Below, in pieces: positions 8,890 to 16,532 of a stretch of DNA of 64,000 bases. The notes under the pieces were generated by a model. The model ran no database searches. It was not told the DNA's origin and saw only the letters and a program-made list of their open reading frames with translations. The DNA is taken from the NCBI RefSeq assembly GCF_900100535.1, contig NZ_FNDG01000001.1:382698-446697 (forward strand). The letters are read 5' to 3'. The translations under genes were made by a program, and so were the position numbers. The first letter of the stretch is position 1, and each line of letters starts with the position of its first letter. The stretch comes from Phytopseudomonas flavescens (GTDB taxonomy: Bacteria > Pseudomonadota > Gammaproteobacteria > Pseudomonadales > Pseudomonadaceae).

Positions 8890-9291
8890 TCAGCGAGCGG
8901 TGATCACCGCCAGCTTGGTGATGCCGGCCCGCTCGATGGCGGCCATGGCCTTGGCCACAGAACCGTAGTCCACCTGATCATCGGCCTGCAGTTGCACCTT
9001 CAGTTCGGCGTCGTCGGCCTTGGCCTGGATCAGGCTGCTTTCCAGCAGTTCCGGCTGGATCTCGTCCTTGTTGATGAACAGCTTGCCGTCGCCGTCGATG
9101 CTGATCACCAGCGGGTCCTTCTGATCGGCTGGGGCCACGGCTTCGGTCTTCGGCAGGTTGATCGGGATCGAGTTGGTCAGCAGCGGCGCGGTGACGATGA
9201 ACACCACCAGCAGCACCAGCATCACATCGACCAGCGGCGTGACGTTGATTTCGCTGAGGACTTCGTCGTTGTCCTGGGTCGAGAAGGCCAT
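8890..9291 (-). CDS. exbD: Biopolymer transport protein ExbD
   Basis: 133 residues. A short cytoplasmic N-terminus is followed by one membrane helix (about 15-42) that holds the conserved Asp in the PLVDVMLVLLVVF segment, needed for proton use. The rest is a periplasmic domain (INLPKTEA, then DGKLFINKDEI). ExbD works with ExbB as the proton-driven motor for TonB. It starts one base after the exbB stop, so translation is coupled. It is the last gene of the tonB-exbB-exbD unit and is followed by a terminator. Confidence 0.95.
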   Translation of the reverse strand: MAFSTQDNDEVLSEINVTPLVDVMLVLLVVFIVTAPLLTNSIPINLPKTEAVAPADQKDPLVISIDGDGKLFINKDEIQPELLESSLIQAKADDAELKVQLQADDQVDYGSVAKAMAAIERAGITKLAVITAR

Positions 9292-9292
9292 G

Positions 9293-10018
9293 TCACACCG
9301 CCTCTTTCACGGGCTGACCGCTGACGATGCCGCCGCGCTTGCCACCCGGGTGGACGATGACCTTGAAGGCACTCTTCTGCGCCAGGCTGTAGAAGTCATG
9401 GGCGAAATCATCGAGATCCGCGGCGGTCAGCTTGAGGCGACGCAGGAAGTAGTTGTAGACCAGCACCGCCGGCACCGCGACGGCGATACCCACACCGGTG
9501 GCGACCAGCGCGGCGCCGATCGGGCCGGCCACGGTTTCCAGGCTGGCGTTGCCCGCCGCGCTGATGCCCTTGAGCGCTTCCATGATGCCCCACACGGTGC
9601 CGAACAGGCCGATGAAGGGCGAGGTGGAACCGATGGAGGCCACCACCGCCAGGCCCGATTCCAGGGAGCGACGCTCACGCTGGATCTGCTGACGCAGGGC
9701 GCGCTCGAGGCGGTCCTGGTGGTTGATCGCCTGGCTCAGGTCACCCGGCTGCTGGCCGTCCGGCACCTGAATGGCGGCGAAACCGGCCTGGGCCACGTGG
9801 GCCACCGCGCCAGGCTGGTTGTGCCCCAGTTCGGCGGCCGAATCGAGGCTGGTGGCCGACCAGAACAGCTTCTGGAACTTGCGGTCCTGATGGCGCTGGC
9901 GGGCGAACTGGATGGCCTTGATCAGGGCCAGGCCCCAGGTGACCACGGAGAAGCCGATCAGCAGCCAGATGACGGCATGTTCGACCGATTGCAGGGGGGA
10001 ATCGACTAGCAGGTTCAT
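9293..10018 (-). CDS. exbB: TonB-system proton channel protein ExbB
   Basis: 241 residues with the MotA/TolQ/ExbB layout: a first membrane helix near residues 15-37, a cytoplasmic loop with LERALRQQIQRERRSLESGLAVVASIGSTSPFIGLFGTVWGIM, split here into its hallmark parts GLFGTVWGIM and GPIGAALVATGVGIAVAVPAV, and a C-terminal cytoplasmic tail. It forms the channel that couples proton flow to TonB. A GAGG ribosome site precedes the ATG. It lies 86 bases after tonB and 1 base before exbD. Confidence 0.95.
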   Translation of the reverse strand: MNLLVDSPLQSVEHAVIWLLIGFSVVTWGLALIKAIQFARQRHQDRKFQKLFWSATSLDSAAELGHNQPGAVAHVAQAGFAAIQVPDGQQPGDLSQAINHQDRLERALRQQIQRERRSLESGLAVVASIGSTSPFIGLFGTVWGIMEALKGISAAGNASLETVAGPIGAALVATGVGIAVAVPAVLVYNYFLRRLKLTAADLDDFAHDFYSLAQKSAFKVIVHPGGKRGGIVSGQPVKEAV

Positions 10019-10104
10019 GGTGCGGTCCTCGGAAAACGGTAGGTCGATGACAGGGTTCGGGCCCGGGCTTTCCGGACTCGTGGAAAAAGCTGTTGTCGTG
10101 CGCT

Positions 10105-10923
10105 TCAGTTCAGGCGGAAGTCCAGGGGTACCGTGACCCAGCCTTCCTGAGCGACATCGCCCCGCTTGGCGGGAACGAAGCTCCAGCGCTGCACCGCTTT
10201 CACGGCGGCCTGGTCGAGCACGTCACGGCCACTGCTGGTCTGCACCTGGATATCGCCCGGCTTGCCGTTGGCCAGCACCCGGATGCGCAACAGCACGGTG
10301 CCTTCCCAGCCACGGCGCTGGGCCAGGGAGGGATATTCCGGCGCCGGGTTGCGCAGGTAGGCGGCGTTGGCGGACGGCGGCGTCTCGGTCACCGGTTTGG
10401 GTGCCGGAGGCGCAGGCGGTGCCGGCGGCGCCTCGGCCTTGGGTGGTGCAGGCGCAGGCTCGACCGGTTTCGGCACGGGCTTGGGATCCGGCTTGGGTTT
10501 CGGCGGCTGCGGTTTGGGCTTTGGCGGTTCCGGTTTGGGAGGCGGCTTTACCGCCAGCTCATCGACCACCGGCGGTGGTGGCTCGACGACAGGTTCGGGC
10601 GGCGGCGGCTCGACCACCGGCTCCGGTGGCGGCGTCGGGGCAGCGAATTCGATGGTCATCGGCGGGACTTCCACCGGTACTTCCGGCAACACCGGCTCGG
10701 GCCGCTGGCTCAGCCAGACCAGCACCGCGGCATGCAGCACCAGCGCGAACGTACCCAGCAGAATCGCTTCACGGCGCCCCAGGACGGGATGCGAGGCATG
10801 GGGGGCGTGCCGCAGCGTACCCAGCGCCTGGCGAAGGGGTACACCGAGGTCGAAGACCTCTCCGGGCACACGGGCCTGCTGCCAGGCTGTAGTGGAACGC
10901 ACGGAGGATTGAAGATTACCCAT
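10105..10923 (-). CDS. tonB: TonB energy transducer
   Basis: 272 residues from ATG 10923, which has AGGAG 10 bases upstream (an in-frame TTG six bases earlier is possible). About 50 cytoplasmic residues precede the single membrane helix (LLGTFALVLHAAVLVWL), an N-terminal extension known in Pseudomonas TonB proteins. A long Pro-rich spacer with EPVVEPPPPEP and KPEPPKPKP repeats follows. The C-terminal domain contains the YPSLAQRRGWEGTVLLRI motif and ends in WVTVPLDF. It spans the periplasm to open outer-membrane receptors such as the one at 1067-3313 or PirA. First gene of the tonB-exbB-exbD unit. Confidence 0.95.
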   Translation of the reverse strand: MGNLQSSVRSTTAWQQARVPGEVFDLGVPLRQALGTLRHAPHASHPVLGRREAILLGTFALVLHAAVLVWLSQRPEPVLPEVPVEVPPMTIEFAAPTPPPEPVVEPPPPEPVVEPPPPVVDELAVKPPPKPEPPKPKPQPPKPKPDPKPVPKPVEPAPAPPKAEAPPAPPAPPAPKPVTETPPSANAAYLRNPAPEYPSLAQRRGWEGTVLLRIRVLANGKPGDIQVQTSSGRDVLDQAAVKAVQRWSFVPAKRGDVAQEGWVTVPLDFRLN

Positions 10924-10949
10924 TACCAACAGACTCCTGGAAGTACCGA

Positions 10950-10966
10950 CTTAGAGCCGGTCTAAG
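10950..10966. promoter_or_regulatory. Inverted repeat before tonB, possible operator
   Basis: CTTAGA-N5-TCTAAG, a perfect 6-base inverted repeat, lies 27 bases upstream of the tonB start. The AT-rich stretch at 11014-11064 just beyond it is a likely promoter zone. The binding protein is unknown; it does not match a Fur box. Confidence 0.35.
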
Positions 10967-11084
10967 CAAAACGGAATTCCAGTTGTCTGGTGAGGGCAAG
11001 AATGAGGGTTACTGATTATTTCGTAAAATCACTTTTTTTAAGATGGTTATTCTTTATTTGAATATATAGAGACCCACCATGGGA

Positions 11085-11433
11085 GTAGCGCTGAAGCCCG
11101 CGTAGGCGCCAGCCAGTTGCCCGGCGGGTTATCCGGCATGCCGAACATCGCCCGCATGCTGCACGACCCGCAATTGCTGCTGATGGACGGGCCCTTCGCC
11201 GCGCTCCACGCGACGCCCGCGAACAGCTGATGCTCGAACTGCAACGCACCTGGATGCAGCAGCGCACCACCATGATCATGGTCACCCATGAGGTCGAAGA
11301 GGTGCTTTACATCGGCGATCGGGTCATCGTCATGGACGCTCGCCCCAGGCGCATCCGCCATGAAGTGAAGGTCGACGCGAACACCAGTCGCCCGAGCGGC
11401 ATCGGCTGAAGGACGAATTGCTGGCCGATTGAC
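11085..11433 (+). pseudogene. Remnant of nitrate/sulfonate-type ABC transporter ATPase
   Basis: Plus-strand translation gives the second half of an SsuB/TauB/NrtD-type ATPase split over three frames. One frame reads SQLPGGLSG (degenerate signature), IARMLHDPQLLLMDGPFAALHA (Walker B with the catalytic Glu replaced by Gly). A frameshift near 11212 leads into REQLMLELQRTWMQQRTT and VTHEVEEVLYIGDRVIVMDARPRRI. Near 11400 a further shift gives the tail HRLKDELLAD before a stop at 11431-11433. The N-terminal half with Walker A is absent. The gene is therefore dead. It is the class of ATPase that would serve the binding protein at the left edge, but whether they were once partners is unknown. Confidence 0.75.
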
Positions 11434-11647
11434 CGGGGACTGAATGCGACGCTGCCGGACACCCGGCCCGCCCAACACTCGCTAGCCATGCCAGACGCAG
11501 GAGGAGTGCCCGTGGAGTGCGGCGCCGAATGCCTGTGGCGTACTGGAACTCATCACGGCCCGCCCCAGTGGCCAGCCACTCGAGCCAGGCCTGCCTGTGA
11601 CCAGACGGTCGACAGGCGTGAATACCTGGGACGTATTCGTTAGCCGC
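11434..11647. other. Intergenic stretch without convincing gene
   Basis: Holds only a 43-codon GTG-started frame (11512-11643, with AGGAGG before it) that shows no recognisable features, and an inverted repeat GAATAC-N7-GTATTC at 11620-11638 just past the CoA-transferase-family stop. No terminator with a T-run is visible. Confidence 0.5.
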
Positions 11648-12808
11648 TCACCGGGGCCAACCGAATACCCGCTGGTTATCCCCGCCCAGGATGGGCGACG
11701 CCGCAGCGCCAGGCGTACCGCTGGCACTGAAACGAAGCGGGTTGCGCGGCGTGAGCAGCTCACCTATACCGGCCTGCATGACGGTCTCGAACAAAGGGTT
11801 GGCCGTCGAGCAGCGGCGATCTTCGGCAAGCAGTTGGGAAAAAGTCCGGTAAGGGCCCCAGAGCACACCACGGCCTTCGAACAGGTTTTCGACCTGGGCC
11901 AGCGTTCTGGCGGCGAACCAGGGTTCCAGAACCGCCGCGATGGCATGCCGGGCCGTGTAACGGCCGCCCTCGTCGCGCATGTCGACCTCCATCAGCGCGC
12001 CGATCATGTCCAGCTTTTCCGCCAGGCCAGTGGCGGTGCCGATGGCCCGCCACTGCCGGTTGGAGATCGCCGCCAGCATCACCCGGCGGCCATCGGCCGT
12101 GGCGAAGTCGCGCCCGAACGCACCGTACAGGTAATTGCCGATGGCCTCGCGGGAAACGCCATTGACCTGCACATCGCCCAGGTAACCCAGGTTGCCGACC
12201 GTGGCCAGCATCACATCGGAGAGTGCCAGGGTGACCTCCTGGCCAATGCCCTGGCGACTGCGAACCCGCTCGGCAGCCAGCAGCCCGCTGGCCAGGTACA
12301 GCCCGGCGGCAACGTCCCAGGCAGGCAGCACATGGTTGACCGGCTCGGGCGAATCGCCCGTGGCAGCGGGGAAACCGCTGGCACAATTGACGGTGTAATC
12401 CACCGCGCCACTGCCGTCGTGGTTGCCGGTCAGGCGCAGCATGATCAGGTCTTCGCGCTGAGCCGACAGCGCGTCATAGCTCATCCAGCCACGGGCCGGC
12501 AGGTTGGTCAGCAAAATGCCGCGGCCCTCTCCCGGCTCGCAGATCAGGCGCGTGGCCAGGGCCTGGCCTTCAGGCGTATCGAGGGCCAGGGTGACCGAAC
12601 GCTTGCCTTTGTTCAGGCTGGCCCAGTAGATGCTCTCGCCGCTCGGCGCCAGGGGCCAGCGGTGATAATCGATGTTGCCGCCAAGTGGGTCGATCCGGAT
12701 CACCTCTGCGCCCAGCTGGGCCAGCGTCATGGCCCCCAGTGGCGCGGCCACGAACGCGGAGATTTCGATGATGCGCAGGCCGGCGAGCGGTGCAGTGTCG
12801 GTACTCAT
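11648..12808 (-). CDS. CaiB/BaiF family protein, probable mesaconyl-CoA (2-methylfumaryl-CoA) isomerase
   Basis: 386 residues from ATG 12808, preceded by GGAGGG. The whole length is a class III CoA-transferase fold. Segments such as AFVAAPLGAMTLAQLGAEVIR, GGNIDYHRWPL, LNKGKRS, TNLPARGWMSYD and GNYLYGAFGRDF closely follow my recollection of Mct of the 3-hydroxypropionate bicycle, which moves CoA within mesaconyl-CoA from C1 to C4. The catalytic Asp of the family falls at residue 165, in NHVLPAWD. An ordinary intermolecular CoA-transferase (for example for itaconate or mesaconate) is the main alternative. It is the last gene of the catabolic operon, 9 bases after the thiolase. Confidence 0.75.
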   Translation of the reverse strand: MSTDTAPLAGLRIIEISAFVAAPLGAMTLAQLGAEVIRIDPLGGNIDYHRWPLAPSGESIYWASLNKGKRSVTLALDTPEGQALATRLICEPGEGRGILLTNLPARGWMSYDALSAQREDLIMLRLTGNHDGSGAVDYTVNCASGFPAATGDSPEPVNHVLPAWDVAAGLYLASGLLAAERVRSRQGIGQEVTLALSDVMLATVGNLGYLGDVQVNGVSREAIGNYLYGAFGRDFATADGRRVMLAAISNRQWRAIGTATGLAEKLDMIGALMEVDMRDEGGRYTARHAIAAVLEPWFAARTLAQVENLFEGRGVLWGPYRTFSQLLAEDRRCSTANPLFETVMQAGIGELLTPRNPLRFSASGTPGAAASPILGGDNQRVFGWPR

Positions 12809-12817
12809 CACGCCCTC

Positions 12818-14014
12818 CTACGCCCGCTCGAATACGGCAGCGATGCCCTGGCCGCCGCCGATGCACAGGGTTTCCAGGCCGTAGCGGCTGCCCCGGTGCT
12901 GCATTTCGTGCAGCAGCGTGGTCATGATGCGCACCCCGGTGGCGCCGACCGGATGGCCCAGGGAAATCCCAGAGCCATTGACGTTGAGCCGGTCGATGTC
13001 ATGCCAGTCCCAGCCCTTGAGCACCGCCAGCACCTGGCAGGCGAAGGCTTCGTTGACTTCGACCAGGCCCATGTCGTCGAGGCTCAGGCCGAGCTTGCGA
13101 AGCAGTTTCCGGGTCGCCGGCACCGGGCCGATGCCCATCTCGCTCGGCTCACAGCCGGCGGCGGCCCAACCATGCAGGAAACCGATGGGCGTCAGCCCCA
13201 GGCTCTGCAACTTGTCTTCGGCGACGATCAGGCAGGCAGCGGCCGCATCGTTCTGCTGGCAGGCGTTGCCGGCGGTGACGGTGCCGTCCTTCATCAGCGG
13301 CTTGAGGCGTGCCAGGGACTCCAGGGTAGTGTCGACGCGGATGCCTTCATCGCGGTCGACGATCAACGCGTCGCCTTTGCGCTGCGGCACGCTGAGCGCG
13401 ATCACTTCTTCGGCGAAACGCCCCGACGCCCAGGCTTCGGCGGCGTTGCGCTGGCTGCGCACGGCGAAGGCATCGGCCTCTTCGCGACTGATGCCGTATT
13501 TCCGGGCCAGGTTCTCGGCAGTCTCGATCATCCCGGCGATGGCGCCGAAGCGCTCGACCGGTTGGGAGCGCTCGCGGCCACGCTCCAGGCGATCATGGAA
13601 CTTCACCGTGCCGGCGCGCTTACCCCAGCGCATGTCGGTGGTGTAGTACTCCACGTTGCTCATGCTCTCCACGCCGCCGGCCATGACCACGTCGGCCACG
13701 CCGCTCTGGATCATCATCGCTGCGGTGGCGATGGACTGCACACCGCTGCCGCAGCGACGGTCGAGCTGCATGCCGGCCACCTCGATGGGAAAGCCGGCCT
13801 GCAGGGCGACCCAACGACCGGTGCAGGGCACCTCGCCGTTGGCATAGGAGTGAGCGAAGATCACGTCCTCGATCAACGCCGGGTCGAGGTCGGCCTTCTC
13901 GACCACCGCGCGGGCGACGCTGGCACCGAGCTGTTCGACCGACAGGCCCTTGAGGGCGCCGCCGAAGGCGCCGATTGGCGTGCGTAGCGGAGCGACGATG
14001 GCTGCTCTTCTCAT
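12818..14014 (-). CDS. Acetyl-CoA C-acyltransferase (thiolase)
   Basis: 398 residues, the normal thiolase length. The nucleophilic Cys is residue 88 (LDRRCGSG). The C-terminal His is in SLGHPVGATG and the second catalytic Cys in LCIGGGQG. The enzyme would cleave a 3-oxoacyl-CoA with CoA to give acetyl-CoA (or propionyl-CoA) and a shortened acyl-CoA, the last step of a beta-oxidation round. It lies inside the operon between the enoyl-CoA hydratase (36 bases) and the CaiB-family gene (9 bases). Chain specificity cannot be read from the sequence. Confidence 0.92.
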   Translation of the reverse strand: MRRAAIVAPLRTPIGAFGGALKGLSVEQLGASVARAVVEKADLDPALIEDVIFAHSYANGEVPCTGRWVALQAGFPIEVAGMQLDRRCGSGVQSIATAAMMIQSGVADVVMAGGVESMSNVEYYTTDMRWGKRAGTVKFHDRLERGRERSQPVERFGAIAGMIETAENLARKYGISREEADAFAVRSQRNAAEAWASGRFAEEVIALSVPQRKGDALIVDRDEGIRVDTTLESLARLKPLMKDGTVTAGNACQQNDAAAACLIVAEDKLQSLGLTPIGFLHGWAAAGCEPSEMGIGPVPATRKLLRKLGLSLDDMGLVEVNEAFACQVLAVLKGWDWHDIDRLNVNGSGISLGHPVGATGVRIMTTLLHEMQHRGSRYGLETLCIGGGQGIAAVFERA

Positions 14015-14050
14015 CTTTGAGTTCTCCTGGGTTGGCGACCGGCGGCCGCG

Positions 14051-14824
14051 TCAGAACGTAGGGGTTCGTTTGGCCAGGAAGGCGCGCACGCCTTCGGCAC
14101 ACTCGGCGGAAGCGAACGCCTGGGCGCTGGCCTCCAGGGAAAAGGCCAGGGCCTGGCTTTCGTCGCGATCGAGCGAGGCGCTGATCACCGCCTTGCACAG
14201 CCCATAGGCCACGGGCGGTCGTTCGGCCAACTGGCGCGCCAGGGCCAGCGCCGCGCTCAGTGAATCGCCAGTGGCGACCACCCGATTGACCAGCCCCCAG
14301 TGCAGCGCCGTGGCGGCGTCGATGGGTTCGCCCAGCAGGATCAGCTCACGGGCCCGCGCCTCACCGATCCGCCGGGCAACGCGCAGCGGCCCGCCGCTGC
14401 TGGGAAATACGCCGAGCTTGATCTCCGGCAAGGCCAGCTTGACCTGGCTTTCCGCGACCAGCAGATCGCAGCACAGCGCGATCTCAAGGCCGCCGCCGAA
14501 AGTCAGGCCATTGAGCGCCGCGACCACTGGCTTGGGGTAGTGGTCGAGCTGGCCGAATACCCGATGCTGCAGTGCCAGCTTCTCGGGAACGATGCGCCCC
14601 GGCTCGAGCCACTGGGCGAATTCGGCGATGTCGGAGCCGGCACAGAACGCCTTGCCGCCCTCGCCGGTGATCACCAGCGCACGCACCTGCGGCTGCTGGG
14701 CGAGCGCGTCCAGGTGTTCTTGCAAGGCCAGGGTCAGCTCACGGGTCACCACGTTCAGCGGCGGATTGCTCAGGGTCAGGACCGCGACCTTGTCTTCGAT
14801 ACGGCAATACACGGTGGCACTCAT
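14051..14824 (-). CDS. Enoyl-CoA hydratase/isomerase (crotonase family)
   Basis: 257 residues from ATG 14824, whose ATGA overlaps the stop of the CitE-like gene; GGAG precedes it. The crotonase fold is shown by AFCAGSDIAEF (CoA-binding oxyanion loop), ALNGLTFGGGLEIALCCD (second oxyanion loop) and LPEIKLGVFPSSGG. The Glu of LPEIKLG sits where crotonases keep one of the catalytic acids. It would hydrate a 2-enoyl-CoA or carry out a related crotonase reaction. Translational coupling with its neighbours shows that it belongs to the same pathway. Confidence 0.9.
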   Translation of the reverse strand: MSATVYCRIEDKVAVLTLSNPPLNVVTRELTLALQEHLDALAQQPQVRALVITGEGGKAFCAGSDIAEFAQWLEPGRIVPEKLALQHRVFGQLDHYPKPVVAALNGLTFGGGLEIALCCDLLVAESQVKLALPEIKLGVFPSSGGPLRVARRIGEARARELILLGEPIDAATALHWGLVNRVVATGDSLSAALALARQLAERPPVAYGLCKAVISASLDRDESQALAFSLEASAQAFASAECAEGVRAFLAKRTPTF

Positions 14825-15672
14825 GATCGGGCTCCTTGCTTCAACAGATGGCGTGCGCGCTCGATCACCGGCCGGTCGATCATGCTTTCGCCGAGGCGCG
14901 CCACACCGCCGGCGGCAGCGTCCCAGGCCGAGACCACCTGGCGCGCCCAGTCCAGCTCGGCGTCGCAGGGCGCGAAGGCACGATTGATCACCGCCACCTG
15001 GGACGGATGGATGCACAACGCACCGTGCAGGCCGGTCGCCCTCGCCTGCCCGGCGGCAGCGGCCAGTGCCTGCAGATCGCTGAAGTCGGCCAGAGAATGG
15101 GCCAGCCCATAGGCGCGCTTGCCATGGCCCGCCGCGGCCAGCGCCAGCCACTGGCAAGGTAGGCTCAGGCAAGCGGCGGACGGCGCCACGCCCAGGCTCA
15201 GGGCGAAGTCTTCGCTACCCAGGGCCAAGGCCGCGACCTGCGGCGCCGCGGCGATCTCGCTGGCACGCAATAGCGCAGCCGGCGATTCGATCAGGGCGAT
15301 CAGCGCGGGGGTGAAATCCGCCTCCTGCGCGACCGTCGCGCGCTGCGTTTCGAACGCCGCCAGGCTCTGCGGCGACTCCACCTTGGGCAGCATCAGCGTG
15401 CTCACCTCGGCGCGGCGACAGGCCAGCAGGTCCTGGTACAACTGCTCGGGCTCGGCGTTGACCCGCACGATCACCTCCAGCCCTTGCGCCCGTAGCTGCG
15501 TGACGCTGGCGAGCAGCGTTTCGCGGGCCAGCGGTTTGTCCGCCAGGGGCACGGCGTCTTCCAGATCGAGGATCAGCGCATCGGCGCCACGCTTGTGTGC
15601 GCCCTCGATCAGCCGAGGCTTGTCGGCCGGCACGAAGAGCAGCGAGCGCCAACCGGGTATGCGGGTACTCAT
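14821..15672 (-). CDS. HpcH/HpaI (CitE-like) lyase, probable citramalyl-CoA/malyl-CoA-type lyase
   Basis: 283 residues from ATG 15672, overlapping the stop of the MaoC-type gene by 4 bases. TIM-barrel CitE family marks are RSLLFVPADKPRLIEGA, DALILDLEDAV (metal-binding Glu/Asp), VIVRVNAE, LMLPKVESP and LALGSEDFALSLG. Such enzymes cleave beta-hydroxyacyl-CoA thioesters: citramalyl-CoA to acetyl-CoA and pyruvate, malyl-CoA to acetyl-CoA and glyoxylate, or citryl-CoA. No citrate lyase alpha or gamma subunit is nearby, so a stand-alone CoA-thioester lyase is favoured. Next to hydratase and isomerase candidates, citramalyl-CoA is the most likely substrate (inference). Confidence 0.85.
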   Translation of the reverse strand: MSTRIPGWRSLLFVPADKPRLIEGAHKRGADALILDLEDAVPLADKPLARETLLASVTQLRAQGLEVIVRVNAEPEQLYQDLLACRRAEVSTLMLPKVESPQSLAAFETQRATVAQEADFTPALIALIESPAALLRASEIAAAPQVAALALGSEDFALSLGVAPSAACLSLPCQWLALAAAGHGKRAYGLAHSLADFSDLQALAAAAGQARATGLHGALCIHPSQVAVINRAFAPCDAELDWARQVVSAWDAAAGGVARLGESMIDRPVIERARHLLKQGARS

Positions 15673-16532
15673 CGTGCCTCCAGCTCGGCGCTCATGCCGA
15701 TGCGTCCGTGCTCGTCCAAGGCCCATAGTTGCGCGCCGCCCTCGACGGCACGCCCGACCAGGCGCAGCGGCCCGGTGTCGAGTAGCGGGCGTCGGCCCTG
15801 GAAGCTGAAGCGGCTGACCACCGCCCCGGGGTGTTCGCGCAGGAACAGGTCGAGCAGCAGGCTCGCTGTGAGCGGGCCATGCACCACCAGTCCCGCATAA
15901 CCCTCATGGTCGCGGGCGTAATCGCGGTCGTAGTGGATGCGATGGGCATTGAAGGTCAGCGCCGAGAAACGCATCAGCAACACTGGGTCCGGGCGCAGCT
16001 CACGCTGCCAATCCAGCGGCGGCAGCACGTCGGCCTGGATCGCCGCCTGGGTCGCCACGGCACCCGCGGCTTCGCGGTAGACGATGTCCTGCGCCTCGGA
16101 CAGCAACGGCTCGTCGCCGGCATACAGCTGGTGGCGAACGCTGACGAACAGCAATTGGCCGCTCTTGCCGGACTTGCCCTGTACACCCTCGATAGTCGAG
16201 ACCCTGTGCAGCGTCTCGCCGATGTTCGGCTGACGCTGGAAGGTCAGTGTGCTGCCGGCCCACATCCGCCGCGGCAGGCTCACCGGCGGCAGGAAACCGC
16301 CACGCTGCGGATGGCCGTCGACATCGATTTCGCTCTGCCGGGCATGGGGCAGGAAATACAGCCAGTGGCCCAGCGGCGCGATCTGCTGCGCCGGCCATGG
16401 CCGGCGGGGATGATCCAGCACGGCGGCCAGGCCCTCCATCGGCGCGGTAGCCAGGGTTTCCTGCGTGGTTTCACGCCGCCCGATCCAGGTGCGCAGGTAG
16501 TCGAGATCGAGGGTCTGGGGGTTGGCAGTCAT
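15669..16532 (-). CDS. MaoC/FAS1-like hydratase, probable mesaconyl-C4-CoA or itaconyl-CoA hydratase
   Basis: 287 residues from ATG 16532, whose A is shared with the stop of the MFS gene (TGATG). The double hot-dog layout has an N-terminal FAS1-like dehydratase half (GHWLYFLPHARQ, GGFLPPVSLPRRMWAGS) and a C-terminal MaoC half with FNAHRIHYDRDYA and LVVHGPLTASLLLDLF. The N-H-R-I-H-YD block carries the usual hydratase dyad. This arrangement is typical of the mesaconyl-C4-CoA hydratase (Meh) and itaconyl-CoA hydratase (Ich) groups, which make citramalyl-CoA. It is coupled directly to the CitE-like lyase, which would use that product. Confidence 0.78.
   Translation of the reverse strand: MTANPQTLDLDYLRTWIGRRETTQETLATAPMEGLAAVLDHPRRPWPAQQIAPLGHWLYFLPHARQSEIDVDGHPQRGGFLPPVSLPRRMWAGSTLTFQRQPNIGETLHRVSTIEGVQGKSGKSGQLLFVSVRHQLYAGDEPLLSEAQDIVYREAAGAVATQAAIQADVLPPLDWQRELRPDPVLLMRFSALTFNAHRIHYDRDYARDHEGYAGLVVHGPLTASLLLDLFLREHPGAVVSRFSFQGRRPLLDTGPLRLVGRAVEGGAQLWALDEHGRIGMSAELEAR

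Noticed and set aside
10990..11040. Possible Fur box before tonB
   Set aside because: The best alignment I found matched only 9 of 19 consensus positions, too weak to list.
11512..11643. A 43-codon GTG-started frame with AGGAGG upstream
   Set aside because: Too short, with no hydrophobic segment or motif; it lies in a decayed region and is probably chance.
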